A DNA stretch of 64,000 nt from CAYOID01 sp964573115. Its GTDB lineage: Bacteria; Desulfobacterota; Desulfovibrionia; Desulfovibrionales; Desulfothermaceae. Under the pieces are notes generated by a model, which saw only the letters and a list, made by a program, of their open reading frames with translations, searched no databases and was not told the DNA's origin. Of the stretch, positions 47,948 to 56,840 are shown piece by piece; the first letter of the stretch is position 1, and the number at the start of each line of letters is the position of its first letter. The stretch is from contig CAZNIP010000001.1 of NCBI GenBank assembly GCA_964573115.1, positions 1 through 64,000 on the forward strand. The letters are read 5' to 3'. The position numbers were made by a program, and so were the translations under genes.

Positions 47948-48358
47948 ATGGATTTCAATCCTCATGGCCACGGGTTCATCGCCCAGATCAACGTCACCCC
48001 GTTTGTGGATGTCATGCTCGTTTTGCTGATCATCTTCATGATCACCGCACCGCTCATGACCCAGGGGGTCGAGGTGGACCTGCCCCAGACCAAAACCGTC
48101 CAGACCCTGCCTGAAGACGAAGACACCCTTGTTTTGTCCATTCGCAGGGACAAGTCACTCCACCTGGACGAGTACAAACTGGAGAAAGCGGAGTTGAGCT
48201 CCTTCTTGGAGAAGACCATCAAGAATCCGAACCAGATGCTGTATCTCAGGGCCGACAAGCAGGTGCCCTACGGCTTTGTGGTCCAGGTCATGAGCGAGAT
48301 CAAAACGGCGGGGATTCAGCGGCTGGGGGTTGTTGCAGAGATGGAAGAAGAGGAGTGA
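47948..48358 (+). CDS. tolR: TolR
   Basis: 136 residues, ExbD/TolR family. A single N-terminal membrane segment carries the proton-pathway aspartate Asp21 in INVTPFVDVMLVLL. The periplasmic part includes GVEVDLPQTKTVQ and YLRADKQVPYGFVVQVM, GIQRLGVVAEM. It works with TolQ. The start ATG 47948 has GGAG eight bases upstream; the frame from 47867 is not family sequence. The gene overlaps nothing and lies 16 bases before tolA. Confidence 0.95.
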   Translation: MDFNPHGHGFIAQINVTPFVDVMLVLLIIFMITAPLMTQGVEVDLPQTKTVQTLPEDEDTLVLSIRRDKSLHLDEYKLEKAELSSFLEKTIKNPNQMLYLRADKQVPYGFVVQVMSEIKTAGIQRLGVVAEMEEEE

Positions 48359-48374
48359 TGTCACCGGGGCCAGC

Positions 48375-49217
48375 ATGCGCTTTTTCAGCTGTCTCTTATC
48401 TGTCCTGGCCCACGTGCTCATCTTTGCTCTTGGGCTCTACTATCCTCCTGGGAGCGGCCAGACAGTCATCGACCTGGACAAGCCGGTCTACGAGGTCGAT
48501 CTGGTTCGGATGCCTGAGCCCAAGCCCGTGCCGCAGCCCGTGAAGAGCGAGGTCAAGACGCCGAAGACGTCTCAGGCCAAGGCCAAGCCAGCTCAGAAGC
48601 CATCGGCCAGAAAAGCGGTCAGGGTGGCCCGGAAGAAAGCCAGCCCCAAGCCGCAGCAGGTCAAAAAGCTCCCTGATTCGCAGCCGAAAAAGGCCAGGAA
48701 GAGGCCGACCCCCAAGACTGAGGCCAAGAAGGCCGCTCAACCGGAAGAAAAGCCGGCCCCAAAAAAGTCAGCGCCCCCGCCCACACGAGAAAATGTTCTT
48801 TCCCAGGCCCTGAAGGACATTCAGGGCCTGGCTCCCGAGGAGCAGCCCGAGTCGGATGAGGAGGTTCTGGCCAAGGAGCTGGCCAGCCTGAGCCAGTCTG
48901 TGGCCCGGCAGCCTGGTGCGGCTGGTCGAACCACCGGAACCAGAACCGGGGTCATATTCGGGCAGTTGGTCAAGCAGCGGATCAAGGATCACTGGAGATT
49001 CGCGACCCTGGGGGACGGACCGAACCTCCGGGCCGAGGTCCGGATCACCATCAGCGACTCCGGGGCTATTGAGGACGTGGAGCTGGTGAATGGATCAGGA
49101 CGCAGCGATTTCGATACCTCGGTGCTCAAGGCCGTCCAGGAGACGGGGTCTCTGCCGTCTCCTCCGCAGCCGAAGCTGAGAACCATCACCATCACCTTCA
49201 ACTCCAACGAGAGGTAG
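48375..49217 (+). CDS. tolA: TolA/TonB-like energy-transducing protein
   Basis: 280 residues. An N-terminal membrane segment (residues about 5-25) has the Ser-x3-His pattern (SVLAH, Ser9/His13) that couples TolA and TonB to their motor. A long Lys/Pro/Ala-rich span (about 45-150: KPAQKPSARKAV, KPQQVKKLP) crosses the periplasm. The C-terminal domain is TonB/TolA-like (VKQRIKDHWRF, AEVRITISDSGAIEDVELVNGSG, FDTSVLKAVQETGSLPSPPQ). It carries TolQR energy to TolB/Pal. The start is at ATG 48375 with no strong Shine-Dalgarno. Confidence 0.92.
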   Translation: MRFFSCLLSVLAHVLIFALGLYYPPGSGQTVIDLDKPVYEVDLVRMPEPKPVPQPVKSEVKTPKTSQAKAKPAQKPSARKAVRVARKKASPKPQQVKKLPDSQPKKARKRPTPKTEAKKAAQPEEKPAPKKSAPPPTRENVLSQALKDIQGLAPEEQPESDEEVLAKELASLSQSVARQPGAAGRTTGTRTGVIFGQLVKQRIKDHWRFATLGDGPNLRAEVRITISDSGAIEDVELVNGSGRSDFDTSVLKAVQETGSLPSPPQPKLRTITITFNSNER

Positions 49218-49227
49218 CACAACCCAG

Positions 49228-50559
49228 ATGAAGACCGTCAACCACGCTTTTCTGAGCCTCCTGCTGGGCCTGCTGCTGACCGTCCCGTCAGCCGCCGCGG
49301 CTCAGGACGGCCTGCACATCAATATTTACGGCCCAGGGCAGCCCAAGGCCAATCTCTATCTGGCCCCGGCCAATCCTCTGGGGTCGGCTTCGGCTGAACC
49401 GGATGAGAACATCGTCGAGTTCAGGACTGTCCTTGAATCCAACCTGGACTATCTGCCATTCATCAACGAGGTCAATGGCTCGGACATCCTTGGCGGACAG
49501 CGGATCAAGGGCGTCAGGGGGCCGGAGATCGATTTCAAGCGTTTTTCGCTCAGCCAGGTCGACCTGTTGATCAGCATGGGCTGGAAACGGAACATGAGCG
49601 GCGCTGTCCAGGTGGAGATCAGGGCCTTTGAGGTCTTCTCGCAGGACATGGTCGTCGGCCGGGGATACGTGCTGGCCAGGCAAGAGCAGATCGCCAAGGC
49701 CGCCAACCGTTTCTGTGCCGATCTCATGGAGCACCTCACGGGCCAATCGGCTTTTTTCCGCTCCCGGCTGGCCTTCTCCCGCAAGCAGGAGGGGGACAAG
49801 CAGATCTGCGTCAGCACCCCCCAGGGGCATTTTTTGAATCAGATCACGGATATGGATGGGGTCTGTTTGAGCCCGGCCTGGTCCTTTGACGGGACGTCAC
49901 TGGTCTTCAGCTTTGTGGGCCAGGACCGGCATGAGCTCATCATCTGGGACAGCTCCACCGGGGCCTTTGAATCGGTCCTCCTGCCCGGGAACACGATCAT
50001 CAGCCCGACCTTCAGGGCTGACGGCACCCTGACCGTGAGCATTGATCCTCATGGGAATCCGGACATCTTTGACCTGACCGAAGACCACCGCCTGGGCAAG
50101 CCGCTGGTCAAGCACTGGGGGATTGACATTTCTCCCGACTTTGAACGGAGCGGGGAAAAGATGGTCTTTGTCTCCAGCAGGCTGGGGAACCCGCACATCT
50201 TTCTTCTCGATCTGAAGACCGGGAAGATTGACCGGATCAGTTATGAAGGGACCTACAACACCCATCCGAGCATCAGCCCCAATGGACGGTACGTGGCCTA
50301 TACGCGGCTCACGGATCAGGGACACAGGATCATCGTGCACGACTTGAAAGAGAAGGTTGAACGGCAGGTGACCACTGGGCCGGGAAATGACGAGGACCCT
50401 GCCTGGGGGCCGGACAGCTATTTTCTGGCCTTTTCATCCAACCGTTCGGGGAGCTATAAGATCTATGTGACCACCAGGCATGGTTACAGGCCGACCCAGA
50501 TCCCGACTGGGCGAGGGGATGCCACTGCCCCGGCCTGGAATCCGGTGGCTCAGGACTGA
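49228..50559 (+). CDS. tolB: TolB
   Basis: 443 residues. A signal peptide (MKTVNHAF, hydrophobic core, cut near AAA-AQD, about residue 25) sends it to the periplasm. The N-terminal domain (VEFRTVLESNLDYLPFINEVN) precedes the six-bladed propeller with repeated PAWSFDG, SPTFRADG, SPDFERSGEKMVFVSSRLGNPHIFLLD-type blades, PSISPNGRYVAYTR and DPAWGPDSYFLAFSSNR-type text (read in parts). TolB docks to Pal. It is 10 bases after tolA. Confidence 0.95.
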   Translation: MKTVNHAFLSLLLGLLLTVPSAAAAQDGLHINIYGPGQPKANLYLAPANPLGSASAEPDENIVEFRTVLESNLDYLPFINEVNGSDILGGQRIKGVRGPEIDFKRFSLSQVDLLISMGWKRNMSGAVQVEIRAFEVFSQDMVVGRGYVLARQEQIAKAANRFCADLMEHLTGQSAFFRSRLAFSRKQEGDKQICVSTPQGHFLNQITDMDGVCLSPAWSFDGTSLVFSFVGQDRHELIIWDSSTGAFESVLLPGNTIISPTFRADGTLTVSIDPHGNPDIFDLTEDHRLGKPLVKHWGIDISPDFERSGEKMVFVSSRLGNPHIFLLDLKTGKIDRISYEGTYNTHPSISPNGRYVAYTRLTDQGHRIIVHDLKEKVERQVTTGPGNDEDPAWGPDSYFLAFSSNRSGSYKIYVTTRHGYRPTQIPTGRGDATAPAWNPVAQD

Positions 50560-50606
50560 AGCTGGGGCCATCCAATCATTCACAACGGCAACACGAGGAG
50601 GCAGGG

Positions 50607-51230
50607 ATGAGAAGAGAGCTGATGAGCATGGTCGTGTGTCTGGCCTGCGTCGGGCTGCTGGTCTTTGGGGCCGGGTGTGCCAAAAAGCAGGTCAGCAGCG
50701 CCCCTTCTGAGGGCGCAGTCGAGCAGGCTGCTCCAGGAGAGCCCGGGTATGGAGAGACAGAAGAGGAAATGGAGGCCAGGCGCCGGGCCCTGGAAGAAGA
50801 GAAGGTCGAGGAGTACGGGCTCAAAGCCGAAAAGGCCAGACAAGCCGAAGAGCGGCTGGAGGCTGAAAAGGCCCAGGCCATGTCTGAAATGGTCCAGGAC
50901 TTGAAGGAGCCGATTCATTTTGCCTTCGATTCCTATGAGCTCAGTCCGGAGGCCCGTTCGATCCTCAAGGACAAGGCTGCGGTTCTGGACAGCAACCCGG
51001 AATGGAAGGTGGTCATCGAAGGCCATTGCGACGAGCGGGGGACGGACGAGTACAACCTGGCCCTTGGCGAGAGACGGGCCCGGGCTGCCTATGAATTTCT
51101 CGTTCTGCTGGGAATCGAAGCCGATCGCCTGTCCATCATCAGCTATGGGGAAGAGAAACCGGTGGACACGGCCCACACTGAAGCGGCCTGGGCCAGGAAC
51201 CGCCGGGACGAGTTCAGGGTCATCCGCTGA
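50607..51230 (+). CDS. pal: Peptidoglycan-associated lipoprotein Pal
   Basis: 207 residues. A lipoprotein signal peptide ends at FGAGC with lipidated Cys24. A Glu/Arg/Ala-rich coiled coil follows (residues 50-95). The OmpA-type peptidoglycan-binding domain has IHFAFDSYELSPEARSIL, VIEGHCDERGTDEYNLALGERRARAAYEFL (in parts) and ISYGEEKPVDTAHTEAAWARNRRDEF. The coiled coil is longer than in E. coli Pal. AGGAGGCAGGG before the ATG. It closes the tol operon; the ybgF/cpoB gene that often follows is absent. Confidence 0.96.
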   Translation: MRRELMSMVVCLACVGLLVFGAGCAKKQVSSAPSEGAVEQAAPGEPGYGETEEEMEARRRALEEEKVEEYGLKAEKARQAEERLEAEKAQAMSEMVQDLKEPIHFAFDSYELSPEARSILKDKAAVLDSNPEWKVVIEGHCDERGTDEYNLALGERRARAAYEFLVLLGIEADRLSIISYGEEKPVDTAHTEAAWARNRRDEFRVIR

Positions 51231-51233
51231 CGA

Positions 51234-51263
51234 AGCCCACCCCGGCCACGGCCGGGGTGGGCT
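51234..51263. terminator. Strong hairpin between pal and the convergent vanZ-like gene
   Basis: AGCCCACCCCGGCC (51234-51247) and GGCCGGGGTGGGCT (51250-51263) are a perfect 14-base inverted repeat with almost no loop. It follows the pal stop by 3 bases and also lies 13 bases past the end of the minus-strand gene, so it can serve both directions. No long T-run. Confidence 0.7.
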
Positions 51264-51275
51264 CATTGATGGCCG

Positions 51276-51695
51276 TTATTGTTTCGAAGCCTCACTGAGG
51301 TCAGGGCTGAGGCCAGGCGCGTTCAGCCTGAGCCAGGCCGGTCTGATTCTGGTTCCGATCCACAGTCCGGTCACGACGCCCAGGCTGTTGGCCGCAAGAT
51401 CGCCCAGGGAGCAGAAACGCCCTGGAATGAATCCCTGGGCCAGCTCAAGGGCGCATCCAAGCACGATCATGGACAGTGAAGCCCTGGAGCCGGCCCGTCT
51501 GCCGGCAAAGGCCAGCTGGGGCAGAAAGGCCAGCCACCCGTAGCCGAGAAAGTGGAAGACCTTGTCCGCGTTCCAGAATCGGGCCGGAAGCTCAACTCCC
51601 GGGCTGAGGGAGGTCAGGGTGACCACAGTGAGCGAGACGGCCCAGCCAATCTTGATCAGGCCTGAAACGATGTTCTGCACGGTCTTGGTGTTCAT
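51276..51695 (-). CDS. VanZ family membrane protein
   Basis: 139 residues with about four hydrophobic segments. Family text: VTLTSLSPG near the N-terminus, NADKVFHFLGYGWLAFLPQLAFA and LGCALELAQGFIPGRFCSLGDLAANSLGVVTGLWIGTRI (read in parts). VanZ homologues have been linked to glycopeptide resistance and to envelope or membrane processes, but most have no known function. It diverges from the esterase gene, 27 bases apart. Confidence 0.85.
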   Translation of the reverse strand: MNTKTVQNIVSGLIKIGWAVSLTVVTLTSLSPGVELPARFWNADKVFHFLGYGWLAFLPQLAFAGRRAGSRASLSMIVLGCALELAQGFIPGRFCSLGDLAANSLGVVTGLWIGTRIRPAWLRLNAPGLSPDLSEASKQ

Positions 51696-51722
51696 CCTCT
51701 TTTCCTGTCAGGGGACAGGGTT

Positions 51723-52544
51723 GTGAACCAGGCGAGCCACGGGCACAATGGCGAGAGCACGCTGTTCCCGGTGTCCTGTCTGCTCCTGCACGGGTTCGGA
51801 GGGACCCCCTTTGAGATGGCTCCACTCGAAAAGGGGCTGGCAGCCCGGTCTGTGACCACCTCCACCCCCTGCCTGCCAGGTCACGCCACACATCTCGAGG
51901 ACTTTGTCCAGACCCGCTTCGCCCACTGGCTCCAGGAGGCCAGGACCAGGTATCTCCAGCTCGTCGAGCAGGGCAGGCCGGTGGTCGTGATCGGCCTCTC
52001 CATGGGCGGAACCCTGGGACTCAGGCTGGCCCAGGAGTTCCCGGTCGCCGGGCTGGTGACCATTGCCGCCCCGGTCTATCTGTACACCCTTCTGCCCTGG
52101 CGGGGGTCGAGCCCGCTGCTGCCATTGGTGCCCCTGCTGCGACATGTCAGGCCAGTGGTCAACGTGCCCAGACCCAGCCCGGAATCGAACCGCATTGCCC
52201 CTCACAAGGGCTATGAGGGCTTTCAAGCCCTGCAGCCTCTCTCCAGCCTGCTCTCAGGGCTGCGTTCTGTGCGCCGGAGCCTCGGGAAGGTCACCGCCCC
52301 GCTGCTGGTCCTCCATTCTCCGCAGGACCTGACCGTCCCCGTGGAAAACAGCTGGGAGATCATCTCCCGGGTCAACTCCAGGCAGCGATGGCTGCAGCTC
52401 ATGACCATCCAGGAAAGGGTGACCACCCGACATCTGCTGACCACTCACGAAGAGACGAGCAGCCAGGTGGTTCAGGCCGTGATCGATTTTGTGCTCAGGG
52501 TCAGCGCTGCCTCAGCCAGGACTGACGTGTCCGATTCAGCTTGA
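51723..52544 (+). CDS. Alpha/beta-hydrolase (carboxylesterase-like)
   Basis: 273 residues. HGFGGTPFEM provides the oxyanion turn, GLSMGGTLGL the nucleophile Ser elbow, and PVLVLHS-like text (LLVLHSPQDLTVPVENS) the acid Asp. A His candidate is in the TTRHLLTTHEE region near the C-terminus. It looks like a short-chain carboxylesterase of the Est30 type. The start is GTG 51723; there is no ATG with a good site near the homology start. The stop overlaps the TTG-initiated extension of the rhomboid frame, so the two genes may be co-transcribed. Confidence 0.82.
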   Translation: MNQASHGHNGESTLFPVSCLLLHGFGGTPFEMAPLEKGLAARSVTTSTPCLPGHATHLEDFVQTRFAHWLQEARTRYLQLVEQGRPVVVIGLSMGGTLGLRLAQEFPVAGLVTIAAPVYLYTLLPWRGSSPLLPLVPLLRHVRPVVNVPRPSPESNRIAPHKGYEGFQALQPLSSLLSGLRSVRRSLGKVTAPLLVLHSPQDLTVPVENSWEIISRVNSRQRWLQLMTIQERVTTRHLLTTHEETSSQVVQAVIDFVLRVSAASARTDVSDSA

Positions 52545-52594
52545 AAGGGGGCGCTCTTTGCAGCACAAGAAAAGCTGGCTGGCCGTCCAGGGTC

Positions 52595-53611
52595 ATGACA
52601 GAGCCCCAGGAGAGTCCAGCAACGTCTGCACGGAGCCCAGGGATGGCTGAGACCCATCACCCCAGGGGCACCTCTTCCTCACACCAGGAATGGGAGGACA
52701 TCCTGGAGCACGCTGCCCAGGACCATGGCCTCGGGCGGCAGAAAGTGCGTGAATGGGCCCTGGTCCTGACCGCCAGGGATGTCCTCCACGTCCTGGACCG
52801 GCAGGCTGGACGGTGGCGCATTCTTGTCCCTGCGGACAGGCTGGATCAGGCCCTGGAGGAAATCAACCTCTATGAGCAGGAAAACAGGGACGATCTGCCG
52901 GCCGGGCCAGACGATCTCCGGATCCGGGGCGGGGCAGAACCCACGGTCTGGATCCTGTTGCTCCTGGCCGCCTTTGACAAGCTGACCAGCCTTCAGATGT
53001 CCCTCTTCGGGCACTCCCCGGTCCCCTGGAAGGGCCTGGGAAGCGTCAACGTCTGGGCCGTGAGCCAGGGGGAGTGGTGGCGTCTGCTCACCGGGCTCAG
53101 TCTGCACAGCGGGCCGAGCCATCTCTTCGGGAACCTGGTCATCGGGGCCGTCTTTCTGATCATGCTCAGCCGGGAGATGGGCTCTGGATTGGCCTGGTTC
53201 CTGGTTCTGGCTGCCGGGGCTCTGGGCAACGGGATCAATGTCCTGGTTCAGCCCCCCATGCACACCTCTCTGGGTTTTTCCACCGCTGTTTTCGGCTGTC
53301 TGGGCCTCCTGGCCGGACTGCGGGCCCTGGTGTCGAACACAGCCAGCCTGGGGCGACAGCTCCTGCCCCTGGCTGCCGGCCTGGGCTTGTTGGCCATGCT
53401 CGGAGCGGGCGGGGAAAGGACGGATCTCGGAGCCCACCTGTTCGGATTTGCCGGAGGTGCGGTTCTGGGAATGGCCGTGGGCTGGGCCGGCCAGATCCGG
53501 GTCTGGCTCCAGGAGAGAATGGGAACAGCCCTTGGCCTGGCGGCAGCCGGACTCTTTGCTCTGGCCTGGCTCATGGCCCTGACCCAGGGCCGACTCCCTG
53601 ATCACATTTGA
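52595..53611 (+). CDS. Rhomboid-family intramembrane serine protease
   Basis: 338 residues. About 110 soluble N-terminal residues precede six or so membrane segments. The rhomboid catalytic dyad is recognisable: Ser229 in LGFSTAVFG (usual form GxSGxxxG, here with Thr in place of the second Gly) and His281 in GAHLFGFAGG. The structural HLFGN (residues 176-180) is present. It should cleave membrane substrates in the inner membrane. The soluble N-terminus is unassigned. Starts at ATG 52643 or TTG 52541 are possible. Confidence 0.85.
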   Translation: MTEPQESPATSARSPGMAETHHPRGTSSSHQEWEDILEHAAQDHGLGRQKVREWALVLTARDVLHVLDRQAGRWRILVPADRLDQALEEINLYEQENRDDLPAGPDDLRIRGGAEPTVWILLLLAAFDKLTSLQMSLFGHSPVPWKGLGSVNVWAVSQGEWWRLLTGLSLHSGPSHLFGNLVIGAVFLIMLSREMGSGLAWFLVLAAGALGNGINVLVQPPMHTSLGFSTAVFGCLGLLAGLRALVSNTASLGRQLLPLAAGLGLLAMLGAGGERTDLGAHLFGFAGGAVLGMAVGWAGQIRVWLQERMGTALGLAAAGLFALAWLMALTQGRLPDHI

Positions 53612-53645
53612 GCACACAAGACATCCCAGGATACCTGTTGAAAGG

Positions 53646-53695
53646 ACAAAATAGAATCCCGGCGGGCTCAGAAGCCCGCCGGGATTCTATTTTGT
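53646..53695. terminator. Perfect 23-base inverted repeat, bidirectional terminator
   Basis: Arms 53646-53668 and 53673-53695 are exact complements around the loop CAGA; the core is CCCGGCGGGCT. The AAAAT/ATTTT ends give a T-run on either strand. The stop TAG of the minus-strand pyk (53689-53687) lies inside the stem. It ends the rhomboid gene on the plus strand and pyk on the minus strand. Confidence 0.92.
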
Positions 53696-55108
53696 GTAGA
53701 CCTTGATCTGGTTGGTGTGGCGTTCCTGCTGTCCGGGAGTGGGCTGGCCGGAGGTGAGGATCACCCGATCGCCGGGCTGAAAGTCGCGCGCTTCCTGGAC
53801 AAAGCGTTCCACCCGGTCCAGGTGGTTGGGGATGGTGTTGTCCGAGACCCGGGGCCTGACCCCCCAGTAGAAATTGAGCAGCCTGATGGTGGTCATGTCC
53901 GGAGTCAGGGCATAGATGGGCTGGGCCGGGCGACGGCTGGACAGCAGGGTGGCCGTTGACCCGGTGGTGGAGTGGCAGACCAGGGCCACGCTCTCCGTGT
54001 TCTCGGCCAGCAGGCTGGCTGAATAGGCGAGATACTTGGCCGGGTTCTTTTCCTTTTTCGGCCGATAAGGCCCTTCCAGTCGCTCCAGAAAATAGGCTTC
54101 GGCCTCTTGAGCGATGTCTTCGATGAACTGGACCGCTTCCAGAGGGTAGCTCCCCACTGCGGTCTCTTCAGAGAGCATGACGCAGTCCGCCCCGTCGAGG
54201 ATGGCGTTGGCCACATCCGTTGTTTCGGCCCTGGTGGGCAGGGGGTTCTGGCACATGGACAAGAGCATCTGGGTGGCCACGATGCACGGTTTCTGGGCGT
54301 GCCGACAGGCCCTGAGGATTCGCTTCTGAATCACCGGCAGGCTGGGGAGGGGGCACTCCAGGCCCAGATCCCCCCGGGCGACCATGATCCCGTCGGCAGC
54401 CTCGAGGATAGAGTCCAGGTCGGTGACCGCATTGGCCCGCTCCAGCTTGGCGATGATCGGGGCCCTGGCCCCGTGGTCGGCAATTTCCTGTTTGAGCTCT
54501 TCGACGTCAGCCCTGTTCTGGACAAAGGAGAGGGCAAAGCAGTCAATGCCAATGTCCAGGCCGTGGTGCACGTTGTCCCGGTCGGTCTCTGTCATGGCCG
54601 CCAGGGGCACGCTGCGGCCGGGGAAGGTGATGCCCTTGTGCGAGGCCAGAAGGCCGGCATTTTCGGCCCTGAGCTCAAAGAGCCGCCCCTTTTCAAGGAC
54701 AGAACTGACCGTGAAGCGGAGCATGCCGTCGCTCAGGGCCACGGGCATGCCCGGCTCCAGGTCCTCGAGCAGCTGGGGAAAATCCAGGGAGATGAAAGGC
54801 GGATGCGCAGCCGAGTCTCTTGTGTCCGGCAGCCCCAGGCAGACAGCCGACCCTTTGGACACGGGAACAGGGGCGGAGGGGACTTCCCCGATCCTGATCT
54901 TGGGGCCGCTCAGGTCACCCATGATGGTCAGGTGCAGATCGAGCTCCCGCTCCAGCTTCCGGATGGTGTGCACGATGGGCTGGAACTCTTCGGCTGAGGA
55001 ATGGGAGAAGTTGAGGCGGAATATCCTGACCCCGTGTTCGACCATGGCCTTCATGGTCTGGGGGTCTGTCGAGCTCGGGCCGAGGGTGGCGATGGACTTG
55101 ATGCGCAT
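53687..55108 (-). CDS. pyk: Pyruvate kinase
   Basis: 473 residues. Converts phosphoenolpyruvate and ADP to pyruvate and ATP. N-terminal IATLGPSS, FRLNFSHSS, IMGDLSGPKIRIGE, a catalytic LSFVQNRADVEELK, IAKLERANAV, GIMVARGDLGLECPL, ATQMLLSM, RAETTDVANAILDGADCVMLSEETAVGSYPLEAV (in parts) and the C-terminal STTGSTATLLSSRRP are all normal. GAGGGAGATCCC lies before the ATG. A hairpin ends 16 bases upstream of the start. PEP carboxykinase elsewhere in the window works in the opposite direction. Confidence 0.96.
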   Translation of the reverse strand: MRIKSIATLGPSSTDPQTMKAMVEHGVRIFRLNFSHSSAEEFQPIVHTIRKLERELDLHLTIMGDLSGPKIRIGEVPSAPVPVSKGSAVCLGLPDTRDSAAHPPFISLDFPQLLEDLEPGMPVALSDGMLRFTVSSVLEKGRLFELRAENAGLLASHKGITFPGRSVPLAAMTETDRDNVHHGLDIGIDCFALSFVQNRADVEELKQEIADHGARAPIIAKLERANAVTDLDSILEAADGIMVARGDLGLECPLPSLPVIQKRILRACRHAQKPCIVATQMLLSMCQNPLPTRAETTDVANAILDGADCVMLSEETAVGSYPLEAVQFIEDIAQEAEAYFLERLEGPYRPKKEKNPAKYLAYSASLLAENTESVALVCHSTTGSTATLLSSRRPAQPIYALTPDMTTIRLLNFYWGVRPRVSDNTIPNHLDRVERFVQEARDFQPGDRVILTSGQPTPGQQERHTNQIKVYTK

Positions 55109-55120
55109 GGGATCTCCCTC

Positions 55121-55143
55121 GTCAGTTTTGCCGCTGGCAAAAC
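55121..55143 (-). promoter_or_regulatory. Leader hairpin of pyk, shared with nuoJ
   Basis: GTTTTGCC-GCT-GGCAAAAC (55125-55143, plus sense) forms eight perfect pairs just upstream of the pyk ribosome binding site. The 23-base block 55121-55143 agrees at 20 of 23 positions with 61289-61311 in front of nuoJ. Confidence 0.5.
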
Positions 55144-55290
55144 GGAATCTCCAGGGTTTTGATTGAAGAGGTTGTCACGTCCCGGATGTTCATCAAGGAG
55201 GGAGCGAAATCATGGGACGGACAGGTGACGGGCAACGCCCTGCTGTCTGGCGCAGCTGAGTGCCGGAGGCCCCTTGAAGACACTCATGGT

Positions 55291-55305
55291 CCTTTGCCAC
55301 AAAGG
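55291..55305. other. Small hairpin in the pyk-nuoN gap
   Basis: CCTTTG-CCA-CAAAGG, six perfect pairs, in the 262-base region between pyk and the end of the nuo operon (55109-55370). Nothing else but the pyk leader hairpin and the nuoN terminator is visible there. Confidence 0.3.
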
Positions 55306-55336
55306 CTATCGCTGCCCTGATCCTGTTGTCAACACG

Positions 55337-55369
55337 AGCTGCCCGGCACACAGAGGTTGCCGGGCAGCT
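55337..55369 (-). terminator. Probable terminator of the nuo operon
   Basis: AGCTGCCCGGCA (55337-55348) and TGCCGGGCAGCT (55358-55369) are exact 12-base complements with a nine-base loop, starting one base after the nuoN stop on the minus strand. No T-run follows, so Rho-independent termination is not certain. Confidence 0.6.
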
Positions 55370-55370
55370 G

Positions 55371-56840
55371 CTAGATGAGCATGAAAATGGACTGCTGGGC
55401 CAGGTTCCAGAACACGGAGGGAAAGATCCCCAGGATCAGGACCCCGGCTGCGGCCAGGGTCATGGCGATGGACATGGCGGCCGTGGACGCCGGGGTTGCA
55501 AAGCCGGGGGCCGGCTGCTGGAAGTACATGACCACAATGACCCGCAGGTAGTAGGCGATGGAGATCACGCTGTTCACGGCGCCGAGGATGACCAGCCAGA
55601 TGTAGCCGGACTTGATGGCTGCAGTGAAGATGTAGAGCTTGCCCATGAATCCCGCTGTGGGCGGGATGCCGGCCAGGGAGAGCATGAACAGGGCCATGGC
55701 CACTCCCCAGCCGGGGTGGCTGAGGCCGAAGCCGTGAAAGTCGGCCAGGGTGCAGCGCTCTTCCCCCACCCTGCCCATGAGGGCCAGGATTCCGAAAGCC
55801 CCCATGTTCATCAGGGCGTAGGCCAGAAGGTAGTAGAGGATGCCGGCCTGGGCCAGCTCGGTCCCGGACACGAACCCGATGAGCAGGTATCCGGCGTGGG
55901 CGATGCTGGAGTAGGCCAGCATGCGTTTGATGTTGTCCTGCACCAGGGCGATGACGTTGCCCACGGTCATGGTCAGGACCGCCGCCACCCAGAGGACCAT
56001 GGACCAGTCCACGGGCAGGGAGGCGAAGGGGACCATGAGGACCCTGATCAGGGCCGCAAAGGCGGCAGCCTTGACGCCGGTGGCCATGAATCCGGTGATC
56101 ACGGTCGGTGCGCCCTCGTAGACGTCAGGGGTCCACATGTGAAAAGGGACCATGGAGATCTTGAAGCCCAGGCCGACAACCGTGAGGAGAATGCCGGCCA
56201 GGAGGAGCCCGGAGCCGAGGACATCGGGGTTGGCCTGAATGAACCGGCTCATGGCGACGATGTCCATGGTGCCGGTGGCCCCGAACAGGAAGGCGAAACC
56301 GAAGAGCAGGAAGCTGGAGGCGAAGGCCCCGAGCAGGAAGTACTTCAGGGCGGCTTCGATGGACTGGAGGCTCTCCTTGTGGAACCCGGCCAGGACGTAA
56401 ATGGAGATGGACATGAGCTCCAGGGCCACGAACAGGAGCATGAGATGGCCGGCACCGGCCATGAAGCACATGCCGGTGGCCGAGAAGAAGAGCAGGCAGT
56501 AGTACTCCCCGCTGATGATGTTGGTGAAGAACCGCTGGTAGGCCACCGAGACCAGGATGGTCAGGAGCAGGATCAGGCAGACCGTGAAGTTGAAAAAGGA
56601 TGAGAACCCGTCCGCCAGGAGCATGCCCCTGAAAGCGCTCTCACCGGGCATCGAGACCGCAAAGATGGACACGGTGGCCGCCACCACCCCGGCCACGGAG
56701 AGCAGGGGCAGCAGGGTCGGCTTCGGCCCCTTGAGGAAGAGGTCCACCAGCAGCACGGTCAGCCCGGAGACGATGAGGATGATCTGGGGCAGGATGACAG
56801 CGAGGTTGATGTCCGGGGGCACGAATTCAGGTCCCATCAC
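55371..56840 (-). CDS. nuoN: NADH-quinone oxidoreductase subunit N
   Basis: 489 residues, about fourteen membrane segments; an antiporter-like proton-pumping subunit of the Complex I membrane arm. Text such as LMSISIYVLAGFH, AALKYFLLGAFASSFLLFG, VPFHMWTPDVYEGAPT, NIKRMLAYSSIAHAGYLL and LSLAGIPPTAGFMGKLYIF identifies it, including the conserved Lys in AALKY and the Glu in YEGAP. It is the last gene of the operon and overlaps nuoM by 4 bases. Confidence 0.96.
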   Translation of the reverse strand: MMGPEFVPPDINLAVILPQIILIVSGLTVLLVDLFLKGPKPTLLPLLSVAGVVAATVSIFAVSMPGESAFRGMLLADGFSSFFNFTVCLILLLTILVSVAYQRFFTNIISGEYYCLLFFSATGMCFMAGAGHLMLLFVALELMSISIYVLAGFHKESLQSIEAALKYFLLGAFASSFLLFGFAFLFGATGTMDIVAMSRFIQANPDVLGSGLLLAGILLTVVGLGFKISMVPFHMWTPDVYEGAPTVITGFMATGVKAAAFAALIRVLMVPFASLPVDWSMVLWVAAVLTMTVGNVIALVQDNIKRMLAYSSIAHAGYLLIGFVSGTELAQAGILYYLLAYALMNMGAFGILALMGRVGEERCTLADFHGFGLSHPGWGVAMALFMLSLAGIPPTAGFMGKLYIFTAAIKSGYIWLVILGAVNSVISIAYYLRVIVVMYFQQPAPGFATPASTAAMSIAMTLAAAGVLILGIFPSVFWNLAQQSIFMLI

